A stretch of 64,000 bases of DNA from assembly GCA_014871385.1 (NCBI GenBank), contig CM026426.1:45747611-45811610 (forward strand), given 5' to 3'. The notes beneath the pieces were generated by a model. The model saw only the letters and a program-made list of their open reading frames with translations, did not search any database and was not told where the DNA came from. This DNA comes from Ceratodon purpureus. Lineage: Eukaryota; Streptophyta; Bryopsida; Pseudoditrichales; Ditrichaceae. The translations under genes and the position numbers were made by a program. Below, in pieces: positions 34,224 to 45,959 of this stretch (positions are counted from its first letter, which is position 1; the number at the start of each line of letters is the position of its first letter).

Positions 34224-35116
34224 CTACCTCCTTCCTGTACGTTTTACCTTTGCTGGTGTGAGTTGCGGCTCTTCGTTGTCGGCCCCGTCGTCTTCATCTT
34301 CTTCCCCGGGCGAAGACGTAGGCACGTCTACCTTCTGCCTCTTTGGCGCCTTCTTTGCACCCCTCTTCTTATTGTCAACCTCCTTCGCCGGTCCATCCCC
34401 CCGAGTTCGTACCTTGTCTCCCTTCGCCATGTTGCGTGTCGTGACCACTGTGGCCTTCGGAGTAGGAGTTACCTTAGCCACTGCCCTTGTCTTCACAAGT
34501 CCTTCATTATCCGGTTCACACACCTGAAAAGGTGGAACCTTCCTCACGACTCCCTTATGGCCAAACTCTGTGCCGGTTTCCTTCTCGCCCTCACTCTTCA
34601 GAGATGAACTACAGGGACCCTGCCCCCTCAATGCTGCAATCTCCGCCCTCAACTTCAGAACGATGTTGTCTTGGTCAGTAACGGCGGTATCACCTCCACC
34701 ACATGAGTGTGCATCTCGCGGCCGATCTTTGGCCACAAGTTCATGGGGTGGAATTGGCATAGCCACATCCATCGTGAGCTCCACAGAACCATGCGCAACA
34801 ACATCCTCGCCTCCAGAATGCACTGCTGGCGCAATGTCGACGCCGCTTCCTAATCCGATTTTAGCATGTAATGCTCGGGGAACTAAAAATTCGAGAGGAC
34901 TATCAAGTTCACCTGGCGATTGGCGAGCATCTCCCTTCACCTTGTCGGAGTCAGGCGTATTCTTAGCAGAGTCCCCTTCAAAATCTTCGACGTTACGGCC
35001 ACGGCACTCCTTAGCCCTTGGCTTCAAACGCGACGTCTTAGCCTGGCTAGCCTCTCCAACACTCGAGACACCTGTACCCATGGAGACAGGCCCCGAAGGC
35101 AGTGGCTGTGATGACC

Positions 35117-35892
35117 CTGCAAGAAAACCCCAACTTACACATATCAATGCCTTCAGTAAAACCCGAGAAAAGCAAACACCTAAAGTCAGCAATAACATTA
35201 TACATAGAAACGTACATAAGTCAAAAAATGAAGTCAGCGGGGTATGTGATTTTACCTCTGAAGTACTAAATTTGCTACATGATAGTATGATGATGTACTT
35301 CTAAAAGTCTGTACCATAGTATTTAATGTACTAATCTCATACTCTGAGTATATCATCCAATTGTATAGTATATTAAGTCGAGTATAAACCTACACTTAAC
35401 TAGACAATCCCACATATACTATTAGTGTGTTCCCTAACTCCTTCGTACATCTCAATATACTACAGTACATTAAGTACGATCTCAACCTACACTTGACTAG
35501 ATAGTGTCTTAAACTACAAGTGTGTTCTTGTACTCGGTAGTCCAATATCTGATATACTATACTACAGTAAGTATACCCTAAACCTATACTTAAGTAGACA
35601 GTAATACACTATCTGGTCACGGTGGATACTCTAGCATATCCAAAACAGACATAGCTCAATGCTAGAAGTTTATACGTGTACCGGACAGGGTACAGTGCCA
35701 CACTTTTTCCTATCCTATTACATACACTGAACACATCCGACTGCACTCCACCCTGTATGGCCATGAGCCGCAAAGTCTTTCCTTCACTTCTAATTAATAC
35801 TAAATGAATTCAATACAAATACCATACACTATCTGCAGTATATCCCAGAACCGAAGGAAGATACATAAGTATGGCAAGGTATGATATCTCAC
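35117..35892 (-). other. Intron 2 of the RING-like gene
   Basis: Donor GACATTG|GTGAGA, acceptor TTTTCTTGCAG|GGTCAT. Both fit plant consensus well, and the junction keeps phase 1 on both sides. The intron is AT-rich and contains several CTACACTTA(A/G)(C/T)TAGA-like repeats near 35390-35600. Confidence 0.7.
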
Positions 35893-36739
35893 CAATGTCA
35901 GGGAGTTTTCCCCTGGCAATTATGGTCCTCTCAGAGATCACCTGTTGTCGCTGCACCTCACAGTCGAGCTCCTCTGCCTTTTCTCCAATGGCAGCATGGG
36001 GCTCAACAAAACCAAAACTCTTGTACCAATTAGGGTGCACTATGGATTCACAAGATTTCTCTATACATTTCCAAGACGTCCTAAACCATGTAATTGCACA
36101 CCACGGGTGGTACAAGTGTCTACAACTACAAACGAGGATGTCACTAAATGGGAAAGGAAGGTCACAAACAACACAATTTGCTATCTTAATGTAACCATGA
36201 TCATCCAAAGGGAATGAAATGGAGGATGTGATAGGGTGAGGGTGAAGTGCAAATACTGGCTGACCCCTCTTCAACGAGTTTAATTGAGAGGTTAGAGAGA
36301 CTAACTGACCCTGCAAGAAATCTGTCCTCTTCACCAAGCTCTCATGCTTGTCCACTTTCACGGACTGTTCAGCTGAAATGCTCTCAAATTCAACCTGTTG
36401 CAATGCCAACGTGGTGTTAAAAAACTCCAACGTCATCTTCAATTTGGTGGCCTCTGCTCCATCTGGGTCAGCTGCGATCTTGCAACGGCAATCTTCACAA
36501 CTCTGCCCCATAGTCTCTTATGCCATGCGCATGCTCTCAACCTTTTTGTACATATCCTCCTTTTCCTTCAGCGCTTCATCCACGTCCTTCTTGATGCACT
36601 TCAGCTCCATGCGGATGACAGCGAGCAGTTCTACAATCTCAGACCTCTTCTGGCCAATGAAGGCATTAGCCTCTCCAACCCTACCTGCAACTGTCACTGC
36701 TGGACTCTCTACAGCCTCGTTCTTCACCACATAGATCCC

Positions 36740-36861
36740 CTGCACCAGGTGGTGAATGTCGTATCAAAGACAGATAGAAATAGAAATAAAACAAAAATGA
36801 AAAGCACACCAGAAACCGATGATAGATTATAGAATCAGAACTATGAATGGTTGGAGTTTAC
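36740..36861 (-). other. Intron 1 of the RING-like gene
   Basis: Donor CTGCAA|GTAAAC, acceptor GTGCAG|GGGATC. Exon 1 is 564 nt (whole codons) and exon 2 resumes in phase 0. Confidence 0.65.
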
Positions 36862-37429
36862 TTGCAGTAGGTCGTCCAAACTCTCCTCAGCTGCCACCTC
36901 TTCGAAGGTTTTGTCTGTAAGCTTCGCCTTAGATTGCAAAGCCGTCACCATTTTCTTCCTCCACGCACTGCGCTGGTTGCAATTAGTTTGCAGCGCAAAG
37001 GCAGCCCAGCTGACATCTAGTTTCCTCACAACATCAGCTACGATCGCGATGGCAAAATCCTTGCCGATAAGTTTGTTTTTGGGACCATGGGGATGCTGAT
37101 AGACAACCGGATAAATTCTCTGGATGGCACTCTTCACCTCTACATTCTTGAAGTCCCCAAAAAAGAACCCACTCTTTCCTTTCTGGGCTCCAAAAACTGC
37201 CTCCAGCTCATTCTGTTTTCTAACCACAGTATCTTATTTCAGGTGAGGGTTTATACCTTCTGCGGACAGACCGAACTTGTCACGGAAATCCTCCAAAGTG
37301 TAAGGCAGAGGGGGCCTACCTCTTCTCAATACAGATATCCTATCGTCTACGTCGTCTAAAGGTACTGTGGATTCCGATTCTTCTTCACTCTCGCCAGCTC
37401 CGGGTCTGATGGGCCGCTTCCCCATGGCG

Positions 37430-38230
37430 CAAAACTGTTTAACCGGACCAGCTCTAACTGTAAACTCCTAAAACCTATACCTTCAAACTCCTCCAGCAGT
37501 CCGTCAAGGTCGAGCAACCTCCACCCCTTGAAGCACCTCCAGTGAGAAAAACCCCTCAACAGGTAACCTAAATTCCACTCAGACCCACAACCCGCCCACC
37601 ACCGCAACTTCAGAACGCATATTAATCAACAATGTCTACTCTAAAACGAAGTGAAAAAGAACTTCAATAATCTCGAGCTAACAGAAAACGGAACCGCAAC
37701 CCTATCGCAACAAAGAAAAAAACCGCAACAGAGAAAGAAACCGCAACATACCTCACTTACTTGTTGTTTCTCCAGTGTTGCGGCACCAAGTCCGCGGCTG
37801 CAACAGCTTCTGCCCAAGCAATGTCACGAACTACCTCCCACGGGCCACTCCTAACCCTCCTGGACCATCAAGCTGTGCGCACGGTACAGTAACCCTAGAA
37901 CAGACTAGAACCTCCGCACCCCACCAAACAGCTGCAAATCGCCCCAGCTAGTAACACCGCACACCTCGGGAGCTCCGATGCGCATGGACCAGGATAGAAG
38001 GAGAGAAGCGAAAAAAGAGTTGGGGCAGCAAGAGGCGCGGAAGACAGGGGAGACGAACATGGCGCCCACGGCAGATTTCGAAACCCTCCCGCCGAGCTTT
38101 CTCCCACCTAGACCATTTCCCGCTATCCATCCGCCACGTGTCCAGCCCTGACACGCCCACCCACCTAAATATCATATACCCACTAGTACAGCATATACCC
38201 ACTAGTTTTGCCCATTTTGTACCCGGTTTA
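37430..38230. other. 5' flank of the RING-like gene; spacer
   Basis: Upstream of the ATG at 37425 on the minus strand. Contains an AACCGCAAC-type tandem repeat (37690-37745), and near 38170-38210 the phrase CATATACCCACTAGT is duplicated. No ORF with recognisable content. A promoter is expected here, but no convincing TATA box was found. Confidence 0.3.
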
Positions 38231-38234
38231 GTGT

Positions 38235-39092
38235 ACATTCACCCATGCCCTGGCTGCTACGTTCCGGATGTTCATTGAGTTGCAGCGGGTGTATGATCAG
38301 AGCGCTAGCGTGATTTCCCCTCTGCAGGTGGGAGATTTCGAGTTTGAAATTGAGATTCTGAAGGCAAAGATGGCGAAGACAGCTGTGGATGTGATGAAGC
38401 CTTTTCTTTGATTCTTTTTGCAGTTTGTAGTAGACCAAGCTCAAAACATGCTCTCTTTGATGCTGGACCCTTGCTCCAAGGGGCTAGAGTTGGTGATTTA
38501 GTATGTGGAAGTAGCTGCTGCGAAGCAAGTGGTGGAAGACTACGATAGAAAAATCCTCGTTCCTTACATGGTGAAGGCGCAGAAATTCTTGCACCGTGGT
38601 GATTCTCCGGCCACGCAGCTTGACCCTGCTCCATCGTCAATTCTCTTTGGTGCTCGAGCGTCTGCTGAAGAAGCCTGCGAAGGTATTCTGATTGCAGAGC
38701 TATCTTTGTTCCGACGCCTGACTACTGTGCATCCTGAGACGGAGGAGCCCCAAGCATGGTGGAAGCTCAATGCATCCCGTTTCCCCTCTGTCTCCTTTCT
38801 TGCACGGCAAATATTAGCCATTCCACGATCTCAGATTGAAACGGAGCGGATTTTCAGCATTGCTGGTGTGTTCACTAGTTTGCGTCGTTGTTGCCTTGGT
38901 TTGAATAACCTAGACAGTTTGATTATGATCAACAAGAACTAGCCTGATGACTCTCGGCATGAATGTGAGGTCACCCCGGTGGTCAAAGATGTGAAAGAAT
39001 ATTTTGCGAAGGAGATGGAACAGGTTGATGATTTCGAAGCTGAGATCCAAGAGGGTGGTTACTTCGAAGAGCAGGCTAAAGATGAGGAGTAG
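38235..39092 (+). pseudogene. hAT-family transposase C-terminal region
   Basis: One plus frame from 38235 to the TAG at 39090-39092, broken by TGA (near 38409), TAG (near 38499) and TAG (38940-38942). It encodes the late catalytic region (MFIELQRVYDQSASV, NMLSLMLDPCSKGLELV, DYDRKILVPYMVKAQKFL) and the hAT dimerisation domain (QAWWKLNASRFPSVSFLARQ, IPRSQIETERIFSIAG, LDSLIMINKN). It ends in a Glu-rich tail. The dimerisation domain holds hAT transposase multimers together. The N-terminal zinc-finger and first catalytic parts are missing; no terminal repeats were found nearby. Confidence 0.85.
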
Positions 39093-40201
39093 CATGTGCA
39101 GAGTGACTCTTCTAGGCATGTGTCGATTATCTTTGGTGGGGGATTTTCTTTGGTGGGTGATTTGGAGAGCTGTGGAGATTTCTACTCGGTGGAACTCAGA
39201 TTTTGTTTGAATATTTTCACTTGAATCGCTTGAAGCAAAGTAGCTTTTTGTACTTCAATTTTGAAATTTCATTGATTGTTTGTCATGGACCAAATGGAAT
39301 TAGGAAAGGGATGATTTTGGTTAAGCATGGCGTTTAAGTTGATCCATTTGGATTAGTAGTTTAATGGGATTGAATTAGTTAGGATTTAGTTGGTGATTGT
39401 TGGACCGAAAAATGGGGGATGTGAGTGCTCAATTTTGGAAGGGTTTATAATCTACTCCGCTGTTGAGGGAAAAGGAGGATAAGGAACAAGGTTGGAAAAT
39501 ACTTGGCATAATGAACTGTGTTTATAGTGTTCTCAATTAGCATGGTCGGTTGTGGGAGCTTTCAGATTCGTCAATTTTGCACTGTTACAGTTTGTCTAGA
39601 GCTCGTGTGATGTAAGCTGTGAATTGAGTGCACCACTAACACGGCGTTTGATGAGTGAATGTGCAGCAAAGGCATCACAGAGACCTTAGGTGAAGAAGAT
39701 AGCCGACCGAGTTTGGGACGGTTTTGCAAGCACGAGTGAACACGAAGCGCTTGGAGTTCAAGACCTGTACTGCCCTATCTTTGATCATTTACAAGTGGAG
39801 TCTTTGATTGCGGTTGCAGGTTGTTTGCAAATTCATCCAATGGATTTGTGGCAGTTGTAGGCAATTGCGATTACAGTAGACAGAATGACGTTGAGCAGGA
39901 TTCAACAATACAATTCCCATGGGCGAACAAGTGTCTTTGAATTGTAGTCTCCGGTTGCGGAGCTTTTGATAAAAATGTACAGTGTCAATGTGTTGCTTAA
40001 AAAAACCCTACCCGAGGTGATAATTGTTTGGTATCTCATGTGCTGATATTGATATTCTTACACTGTTTGGAATTTGCAGCTAATGACATTATTCATATCA
40101 GTACTATATTTGTGAAAATAGGAAAAATGCAATACCATGTACCATACTCATCCGGGTTTCTAAGGAATCTTGATTATCCTAAACCTACTGGTATGACTAA
40201 A
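39093..40201. other. 3' flank of hAT remnant; no gene called
   Basis: Non-coding sequence with only short frames. It may include the hAT 3' end, but I could not find an 8-bp duplication or paired terminal repeats. Confidence 0.3.
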
Positions 40202-40640
40202 TGGTGATAATAGATCAACACTGGATTTAACCACCAAACCCTAGCCTTCACAAACCCATCAAAACCCTACAAAAGCCAACTAAACTAGGTACTTAAAACA
40301 CTCATAGAAGGCTGGAAATATACAATACGAGTGAAGAAGAGGTGAAAAACTGCATAAAATGGGTCAAAATAGCCCCAAAATATGATACAGTGGCTCCTAA
40401 CAGCTCTAAGACCTCTCTGACTCTACATGCTCTAGTGTAGAATGATCACGGGAAACCCTAAAGCTGCCTTTTAAACCGCCTGAAAACTAGTGGAAATCAT
40501 CCACCCGGCTATGACAGAGTCCATCCAAGTCGGCTGTGATAAAGTTCATCTAGACGGTTGTGATAGAGTTCATCGACTCAGTTGGATGACTCTTGGAGAC
40601 AAGGATGAAAATTGAAATGGAGTTAAGGGAAACTAAGGGA
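40202..40640 (-). repeat. LTR of the B/C family, isolated copy
   Basis: Matches 48079-48510 and the reverse complement of 41998-42430 over about 420 bases (shared blocks: GATTTAACCAC(C/T)AAACCCTAGC, AAAATGGGTCAAAA(C/T)AGCCCC, GACAAGGATGAAAA). The element-sense end near 40202 (CACCA) is not followed by the TTGGCGAC primer block seen after 42430, so this is a 3' or solo LTR, truncated at about 40640 where the terminal TTAACA block is missing. Confidence 0.65.
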
Positions 40641-40839
40641 ATGTTACCGGCCTCAACCACAATAACCAAAGAAGCCAGAGGCAGTGGAGACTAGCAGTCG
40701 CAGCAGGAGAAGGAGCACTCGTAAAAAGGAAGTAGCAATCGTAGTAGGAAAATAGGACAGCAGTTAAGTATAAACAGGGTAGCTAGGAAGTACTTACACC
40801 CCTCAATTTTGCCATCAAGTCGAGTCTTAGTCTAGGTAG

Positions 40840-41168
40840 TGTGAACACCGTTTTGTACCGGAACCCTTAGTGATCGTGGATGCCGTGACTTCCCCTTTTA
40901 TCAATACTAAGACTACAGTGTCCCTCTTGTTCTTACATGCTATAACCTCATCTCACTTTTTCTTAACGTATAGATTGTCTAACCCTAACCCTCTAAGGTT
41001 TGTGTGTTTGTCTTCTTGCCTTTCCTGCTTACCATGGTACCATGGTACCATGACATTTCATATTGGTAAACGTGTCTACCTTGCGTAAACCCGTGGCCCC
41101 CCTCTCTCTAGCTCCTTAGTCAGTCTATCTCTTCCCTTAGTATCTCCATGTTATGATCCCGACTAACA
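40840..41168 (+). repeat. Probable 5' LTR of element E
   Basis: The right end is set by CTAACA (41163-41168), followed two bases later by the primer-binding block. The left end at TGTGAACACCG (40840) is a guess from the TG rule, since no second copy is in the window. Contains an ACCATGGT palindromic repeat near 41033-41052. Confidence 0.45.
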
Positions 41169-41171
41169 TTT

Positions 41172-41188
41172 TGGCGACCATGCTGGGG
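41172..41188 (+). promoter_or_regulatory. Primer-binding site of element E
   Basis: TGGCGACCATGCTGGGG, the longest version of the block that also follows the element A 5' LTR. It sits 3 bases after the terminal CA of the LTR. The corresponding tRNA was not identified. Confidence 0.65.
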
Positions 41189-41289
41189 ATGGAATACTAA
41201 GGTTACTCTAAAGACTTCCCTAAACAATCACGCACCATGCCACCACAAAAATCCCCCTAGAAAGGATCAATGAAGCGGAAGACACTGCC

Positions 41290-42003
41290 AACCAAGATGA
41301 CCTAGAAACCACCAAAGAGTTTCTTCTAAGGATGAAACAGCAGATGGCTGACTTGGTGGCTACTAAAGCTAAGTTGGAAATGCTCAGTGCTCAATATCAC
41401 ACGCTCCAAGATAGTAGAACCCATGAGGCCATCAACACAACATTTCAAGCTTCTGAAGCCCTCCCTGATGCACTAAGATCCACCACTATTCCTTGTGTGA
41501 ATCACACAGCCGCCACGCTTCCTAGTGAAGGAAATATGCATAAAGACACCAAGTTTCCAAAAATCTCCTACCATGTGTTTGACGAATATGGCGACCCGGA
41601 TTGGCACGTCAGACGGTTCAAAGTCATTGCTCGAACAAATGGTGTCACCAACAATGGGGATTTACAAATTATCTTTGGTACCACACCCAAGGTAACCACA
41701 TCAACTAGTACATTGACTTTGAGACCGAGCATTCCCACGCAAGCTGGGAAGACATGGAACGAAGTTTTCTCTATAAATTTTGAAAACTCAGAACCAGCTC
41801 AAAAGTGCTATGTGCCCTAGGAAGCATTACCCAAGAGAATGAACCAGTGGACAAATTTTATGATCGGTTCAAACAAGACGCGGATAAGTCAAGCCAACGT
41901 CCCAAAGAGGATTACCTATGCGAGTGGTTCAAAAAACGAGTGTTGCCATGGATACAACAAGGCATTGTTATCCGTGGAGTCAAAATCTTGCATGATATTT
42001 CTT
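41290..42003 (+). pseudogene. Element E gag fragment
   Basis: Downstream of the primer site, the frame 41332-41820 gives a coiled coil (ADLVATKAKLEMLSAQYHTL) and the start of a gypsy gag core (FPKISYHVFDEYGDPDWHVR). A frameshift near 41690 moves it into 41805-42003 (ITQENEPVDKFYDRFKQDAD, KKRVLPWIQQGI). It is cut off where the LTR at about 41998 starts, so element E is truncated by that insertion or by recombination. No protease or pol follows. Confidence 0.65.
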
Positions 42004-42430
42004 CACCAGAGATACCTAAATCTCTCCTCCCTTAGTCTCCATTAGTTTTTTTGCAGTTTTCATCCTTGTTCTTGATAGTCATCCAGATGGTTGGATGAAC
42101 TCTGTCACAGCCGACTTGGATGAACTCTATCATAGCGGACTAGATGATTTCTGCCAGTTCATGAGGTTTAAGAGGCAAGTCTAGGGTTTCTTGTAATCAT
42201 TCCACATTAGAGCAGTCAGAGTTAGAATGGATTGAGAGATGTTAGAAGCTGCTATACTATGGTTTTGGAGCTCTTTTGACCCATTTTATGCAGTTTTGGC
42301 TCACTCTCTCACTTAAATTGTGTCTTTCTAGCTTGGTATGAGTGGTTTAAGTATTCACTTAAGTTGGTTTTTGTAGGGTTTTGATGGGTTGTGAAGGCTA
42401 GGGTTTAGTTGTTAAATCCTTTCTTTACCA
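41998..42430 (+). repeat. 5' LTR of element C
   Basis: Reverse-complement match to 48079-48510 and 40202-40640. It ends CTTTACCA at 42430, directly followed by TTGGCGACGATGC, which fixes the sense as plus and identifies it as a 5' LTR. The left edge is worn: TTCACCAGAGATACCTAAAT corresponds to TTAACTGGAGATTTTCCAAT elsewhere in the family. Confidence 0.7.
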
Positions 42431-42431
42431 T

Positions 42432-42443
42432 TGGCGACGATGC
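42432..42443 (+). promoter_or_regulatory. Primer-binding site of element C
   Basis: TGGCGACGATGC directly after the LTR. It differs by one base from the block in elements A and E (TGGCGACCATGC). Confidence 0.6.
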
Positions 42444-42750
42444 TTTAGTTTGTACCATGTGATCTCTTGCTTGTTATAAGCTGTTCCACACACTAAAGAA
42501 GTCCTCTAGTACACAAATTAGGTCTGCAGTGGTGCAGCAGTGATTGTCAGGAATTTTTAGGGGTTCTAAATTGCTGTCACTGTAATTCCGAGTTGCTGAA
42601 CAGTTATAGGCCGGGTGGAGGAGTCACTGCAATGTTAGCATTAGTCGACAAAGTGCAGTCAGACCACTTGCAAGATCTACAGACTTCTGAAGTGCGGCAA
42701 AACTCTTACATAAGAGAGGGCAAGAGCGATCAAGAGTTTCAAGCAAGGTT
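42444..42750 (+). other. Element C leader, first part
   Basis: Non-coding sequence between the primer site and the block that starts near 42750. The leader appears to resume near 45960, because from about 46030 the plus strand matches the reverse complement of the element B leader (58130-57600). Confidence 0.45.
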
Positions 42751-43311
42751 TTTAAATTAGACGTCCGACCCGGCTCTACGTCCAAAAATTAGATGTCCGG
42801 TCCGGCTCTCCGTGTCCTAGACGTGGCGTCCCCGACACTCCAAAATTACGTCGCGGTAAGAATTTCCAGACCTCAAGTGACGTAAAAAAAGTTTGATTGT
42901 CAGATCAGCCGATCTCGAGACGCTACGCGGCCAACCTACGCGGCGACGGCTACGCAGCCAACCTCCGCGTCGTCGACAACGATGGCCGCTCCATTCAGAC
43001 GGCCACGATGCGGCTGCTGCGGGCGATCGCAGGCCGTCGGATAAGAGCGGCCGCCGACGGCCGTCCGATCCTACGGCTGTCCACGAAGCCGATCGCGACA
43101 TAGGCCCGTCAGCGCGTGCTCCGATCCGACGGCCAAGATGCGGCGGTGGTGGCTGCATCACGGCCGCTCAATCCCGGCTGCCATCGAGGGCCGTTGGATT
43201 GGGCGACCGTCAGCGCACATAGCGGCCGTGGTCTGCCTCGGCCGTCGTCTGCCACCGCCACCATTTCAAAGAAAACGCTCCATATCTTCTTTCAAACTTT
43301 TCCGAATTTGG

Positions 43312-43371
43312 CTTATGAGGTGTGTTTTGGCAAGTACATTTCCTGTAAATGCCAAAAAAACATCTCATAAG
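43312..43371. repeat. Palindromic hairpin, copy 1
   Basis: CTTATGAGGTGTGTTTTGGC pairs with GCCAAAAAAACATCTCATAA around a short AAGTACATTTCCTGTAAAT centre. The pairing extends weakly outward (TTTCAAACTTTTC against CAAGTTTTGTAG). Related to the copy at 45569. Confidence 0.6.
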
Positions 43372-43450
43372 TTCAATTTAGACAAGTTTTGTAGAAGTTA
43401 TGGCAATATAAAGATTTTGGGGAGTTTAGAGGTCGGCCGTTGGCGGTGAT

Positions 43451-43478
43451 GGGGGGGGGGGGGAGGGGGGGGGGGGGT
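43451..43478. repeat. G homopolymer run
   Basis: About 13 G, an A, then about 12 G. Read lengths here are likely to be unreliable. Confidence 0.8.
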
Positions 43479-43939
43479 TCGCAAGGCCTTCCTTCTTCCC
43501 TTGGGTTTTCTCTAGAGCCTTCCTCCCCTCCCCTTCTCCCTTCCTCCAACCTTGACAAAAATAGTTCCATTTTTAGACACTAACTATTCACTTCATACTC
43601 CTCACTTCTTCTCTTATCTCATCTCCACATTTGCAATTATTTTTATATTTTTTTATCTGATCTTCTATTCTTATTATCTTCTTGATTTATCGTTACCTCT
43701 CATGTAGTTTTTTTAGTTTATATTTTTTCCCTTGGTATCTATCTTCTCTATAGACATCTATTTTCTTCAAACCTTTTCCCATTGTACTTTGTCTATCTCG
43801 CGGTTATTTGTTATGTTCCCATTTACCGTCATATTATATTTATTCCCAATTGTCTGTTTTTTGAATTATTGTCTTATAAATAATATAATCCCCTTATCTT
43901 TCAATTTTTTTTCCTTTCCTTCGATAATTAAAAACTAAA

Positions 43940-44230
43940 AAGATAGAATGGAAGATAAATTAGAGGAATATAAAATAAGTAAATAAATGATGGAAGAGGA
44001 ATGGAAGAAAAGGAAAATGAGAAGATAGAATGGAACAATAATGTCAAAATAAAAAACTAAAGAGAAGATAGATTGGAAAAATAGTATAATATTAAAAAAT
44101 AAGAGGATAGAATGGAAAAATAGTGTAATATAAGAAAATAAGAAGATAGAATGGAAAACAAATGGAAAAAGTATAAAAATAAAAAGATGGAATGGGAGAC
44201 TAATGGAAGAATCCAAAATAAATGAATACT
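43940..44230. repeat. AT-rich tandem repeat, about 45-base unit
   Basis: Six or more imperfect units of the form AA(A/G)ATAGAATGGAAAAATAGT followed by (A/G)TAATAT(A/T)A(A/G)AAAATAAGA (for example near 44020, 44065, 44105, 44150). Spurious long frames on the minus strand (43935-44249) are translations of this repeat. Confidence 0.6.
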
Positions 44231-45568
44231 TAAATAAATAAACAAACAAATATAAATTATGTATTACTCCTTCGTATTTTTTATAGAAGCATTCTGTACT
44301 GATACTCTATTCTTTACATTAGCTGTGATCCAAAAAAATAGAATACTAAGAATGGAATATTAATATGAATGCCAATTATTTTAAAGAAGTGAGTTGTTCA
44401 ACCATAATAGATATTATTTTTGGCTATGAAGTATGTGTTTGTATCTCCACATTTAGATTCTACATGTTATGTCCTTCATCCATAAAAATAATGATTTTGA
44501 ATCACCTTTAAGATGGAAAAAGATTCGTATATCTCAGAATAAAAAATCCACCAGATTTGTTAAACTCTAAGCTATGGAGAATCAATGGTTGTCTAAAAGG
44601 AAAGAAAGGCAAACAATGTAGCATTCACTAGCCCAAATACTCAAATTTAATAGCATTTCTTCATTCCAAAAGAAAGAAACATTTCTCTTAATGTCAACTA
44701 TAGAATCTTCTAAATTCACCCACCCTTCAGAACCCTTGTCATATGGCTTGGTTTTTTTACTTATTTATTTATTCATTTATTTATTATTAGAGCTAAAATT
44801 TGTTGTATTTAAATTCCTATCTTCTATTATTTATAATGGAGTTTTTGTCTACCATCTTCAAATTCTAATTCAAATTTACAACCCTCAATTCTAATTAATG
44901 TGTCCTCCAACCTCTCTCACACAATTTCAACCTCCATCTAATTTGATTTGAATTCTAAGTGTTGCCTCCTCTACAACTTACCTTCTAAATCCTCCCATTT
45001 AAATTCAGTTTTAAATTCCAAGTTTATTCCTTATTTATTTTCAATGTTCCATTCTTGATTTATATTCTTTATATACCACCCTCTGCTCCTTCCTCCATCC
45101 AATTTTCATTCCTTTGATTCTCTCCTATAACTAAATTTTCCACTACTATTTTTGAACATCAACTAAAAATTTCAACCGTGAACTATTGAGTAGAATATTT
45201 TAAAACTATTCCCATTATATCCCCCCCAAGATAGATAGAATCCAACTCCCCGAAGAATCTTTTGGACATTCTTTAGCCAACTAATGCATGTGTCAGAAAT
45301 TTCTTCATTTGGACTGCATATGGAAGACTACATGTCTAGAAATGGAAGTTCTTGGACTCCTTTGGTTTTGCCAAGAAAGGAGGGTGTGAGGAGGGGAAGA
45401 AAGATAGGGAGGAGAGGAAGTTAGTGAGAGAAGGGAGAGGGGAGGGTACAAGTAGAAGCAGCGGCCGTCCTCCTCGGAAAGCGGACGACCAATGGCCTTA
45501 TTTTTACAAAAATATAATGGAAACTTCATCGTCCCGTATCTTCTTCAAAACTTGCCCAAATTGGAATG

Positions 45569-45628
45569 ATGAGATGTTTTTTGGCATCTACAAGAAACGT
45601 AGATGCCAAAATACACCTCATAAACCCT
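45569..45628. repeat. Palindromic hairpin, copy 2
   Basis: GAGATGTTTTTTGGCATCTAC pairs with GTAGATGCCAAAATACACCTC across AAGAAAC. Flanks CAAAACTTGCCCAAATTGG and TTTGGTCAAGTTTTG extend the palindrome to about 100 bases. Same module as 43312-43371. Confidence 0.65.
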
Positions 45629-45959
45629 ATTTGGTCAAGTTTTGACAAAGTTAAGGACATTTTAAGTCTGGGGGCGATTTTTTCAAAATGGTGGTCCTCG
45701 CCACCGACGGCCCCTCCCACGGCGACGGCCCCTCCTGCGGCGACGGCATCCCCCCTGCCCCCCTCAGTTGCCGCCGACGGCCCCTCTCGACGCCGCAACG
45801 GCCCTTTGCAACACCTAATCTGCATATGCCCATCTTTAAGAATCCCTTTTCACCCCACGGTGAAACCTATCCTTGTTTTCATTTTTTTTCCAAAGTCAGA
45901 GGACAACCTGGAGCGCTTGCGGACGTCATAGACGTCGTCGAGCGTACTGACAACCTTGG

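Larger units (their letters stand above)
34224..37425 (-). pseudogene. Three-exon gene with RING-like finger, two in-frame stops
   Basis: Exons 37425-36862, 36739-35893 and 35116-34224 join through GT-AG introns in matching phase (0, then 1) to a 768-codon frame ending in TAG at 34224. Two codons are TAA (37234-37236 and 36518-36520). The N-terminal part is acidic and then helical (FRDKFGLSAEGINPHL, DVVRKLDVSWAAFALQTNCN). A coiled coil follows (AVIRMELKCIKKDVDEALKE). At about 36175-36050 is a RING-H2-like finger: CVVC, CSCRHLYHPWC, then a C-X4-C pair instead of the usual C-X2-C. The last exon is Lys/Arg/Pro-rich with nuclear-localisation-like clusters (KKRGAKKAPKRQK) and an acidic patch (GEEDEDDGADNEE). 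An E3-ligase-type or chromatin-associated role is inference. No retroelement motif is present, so it is the best host-gene or captured-gene candidate here. Confidence 0.6.

Noticed and set aside
40978-41000. Telomere-like CTAACCCTAACCCTCTAA
   Set aside because: Only two units, embedded in an LTR; too short for an interstitial telomere.
43935-44249. Hydrophobic minus-strand frames
   Set aside because: They are translations of an AT-rich tandem repeat.
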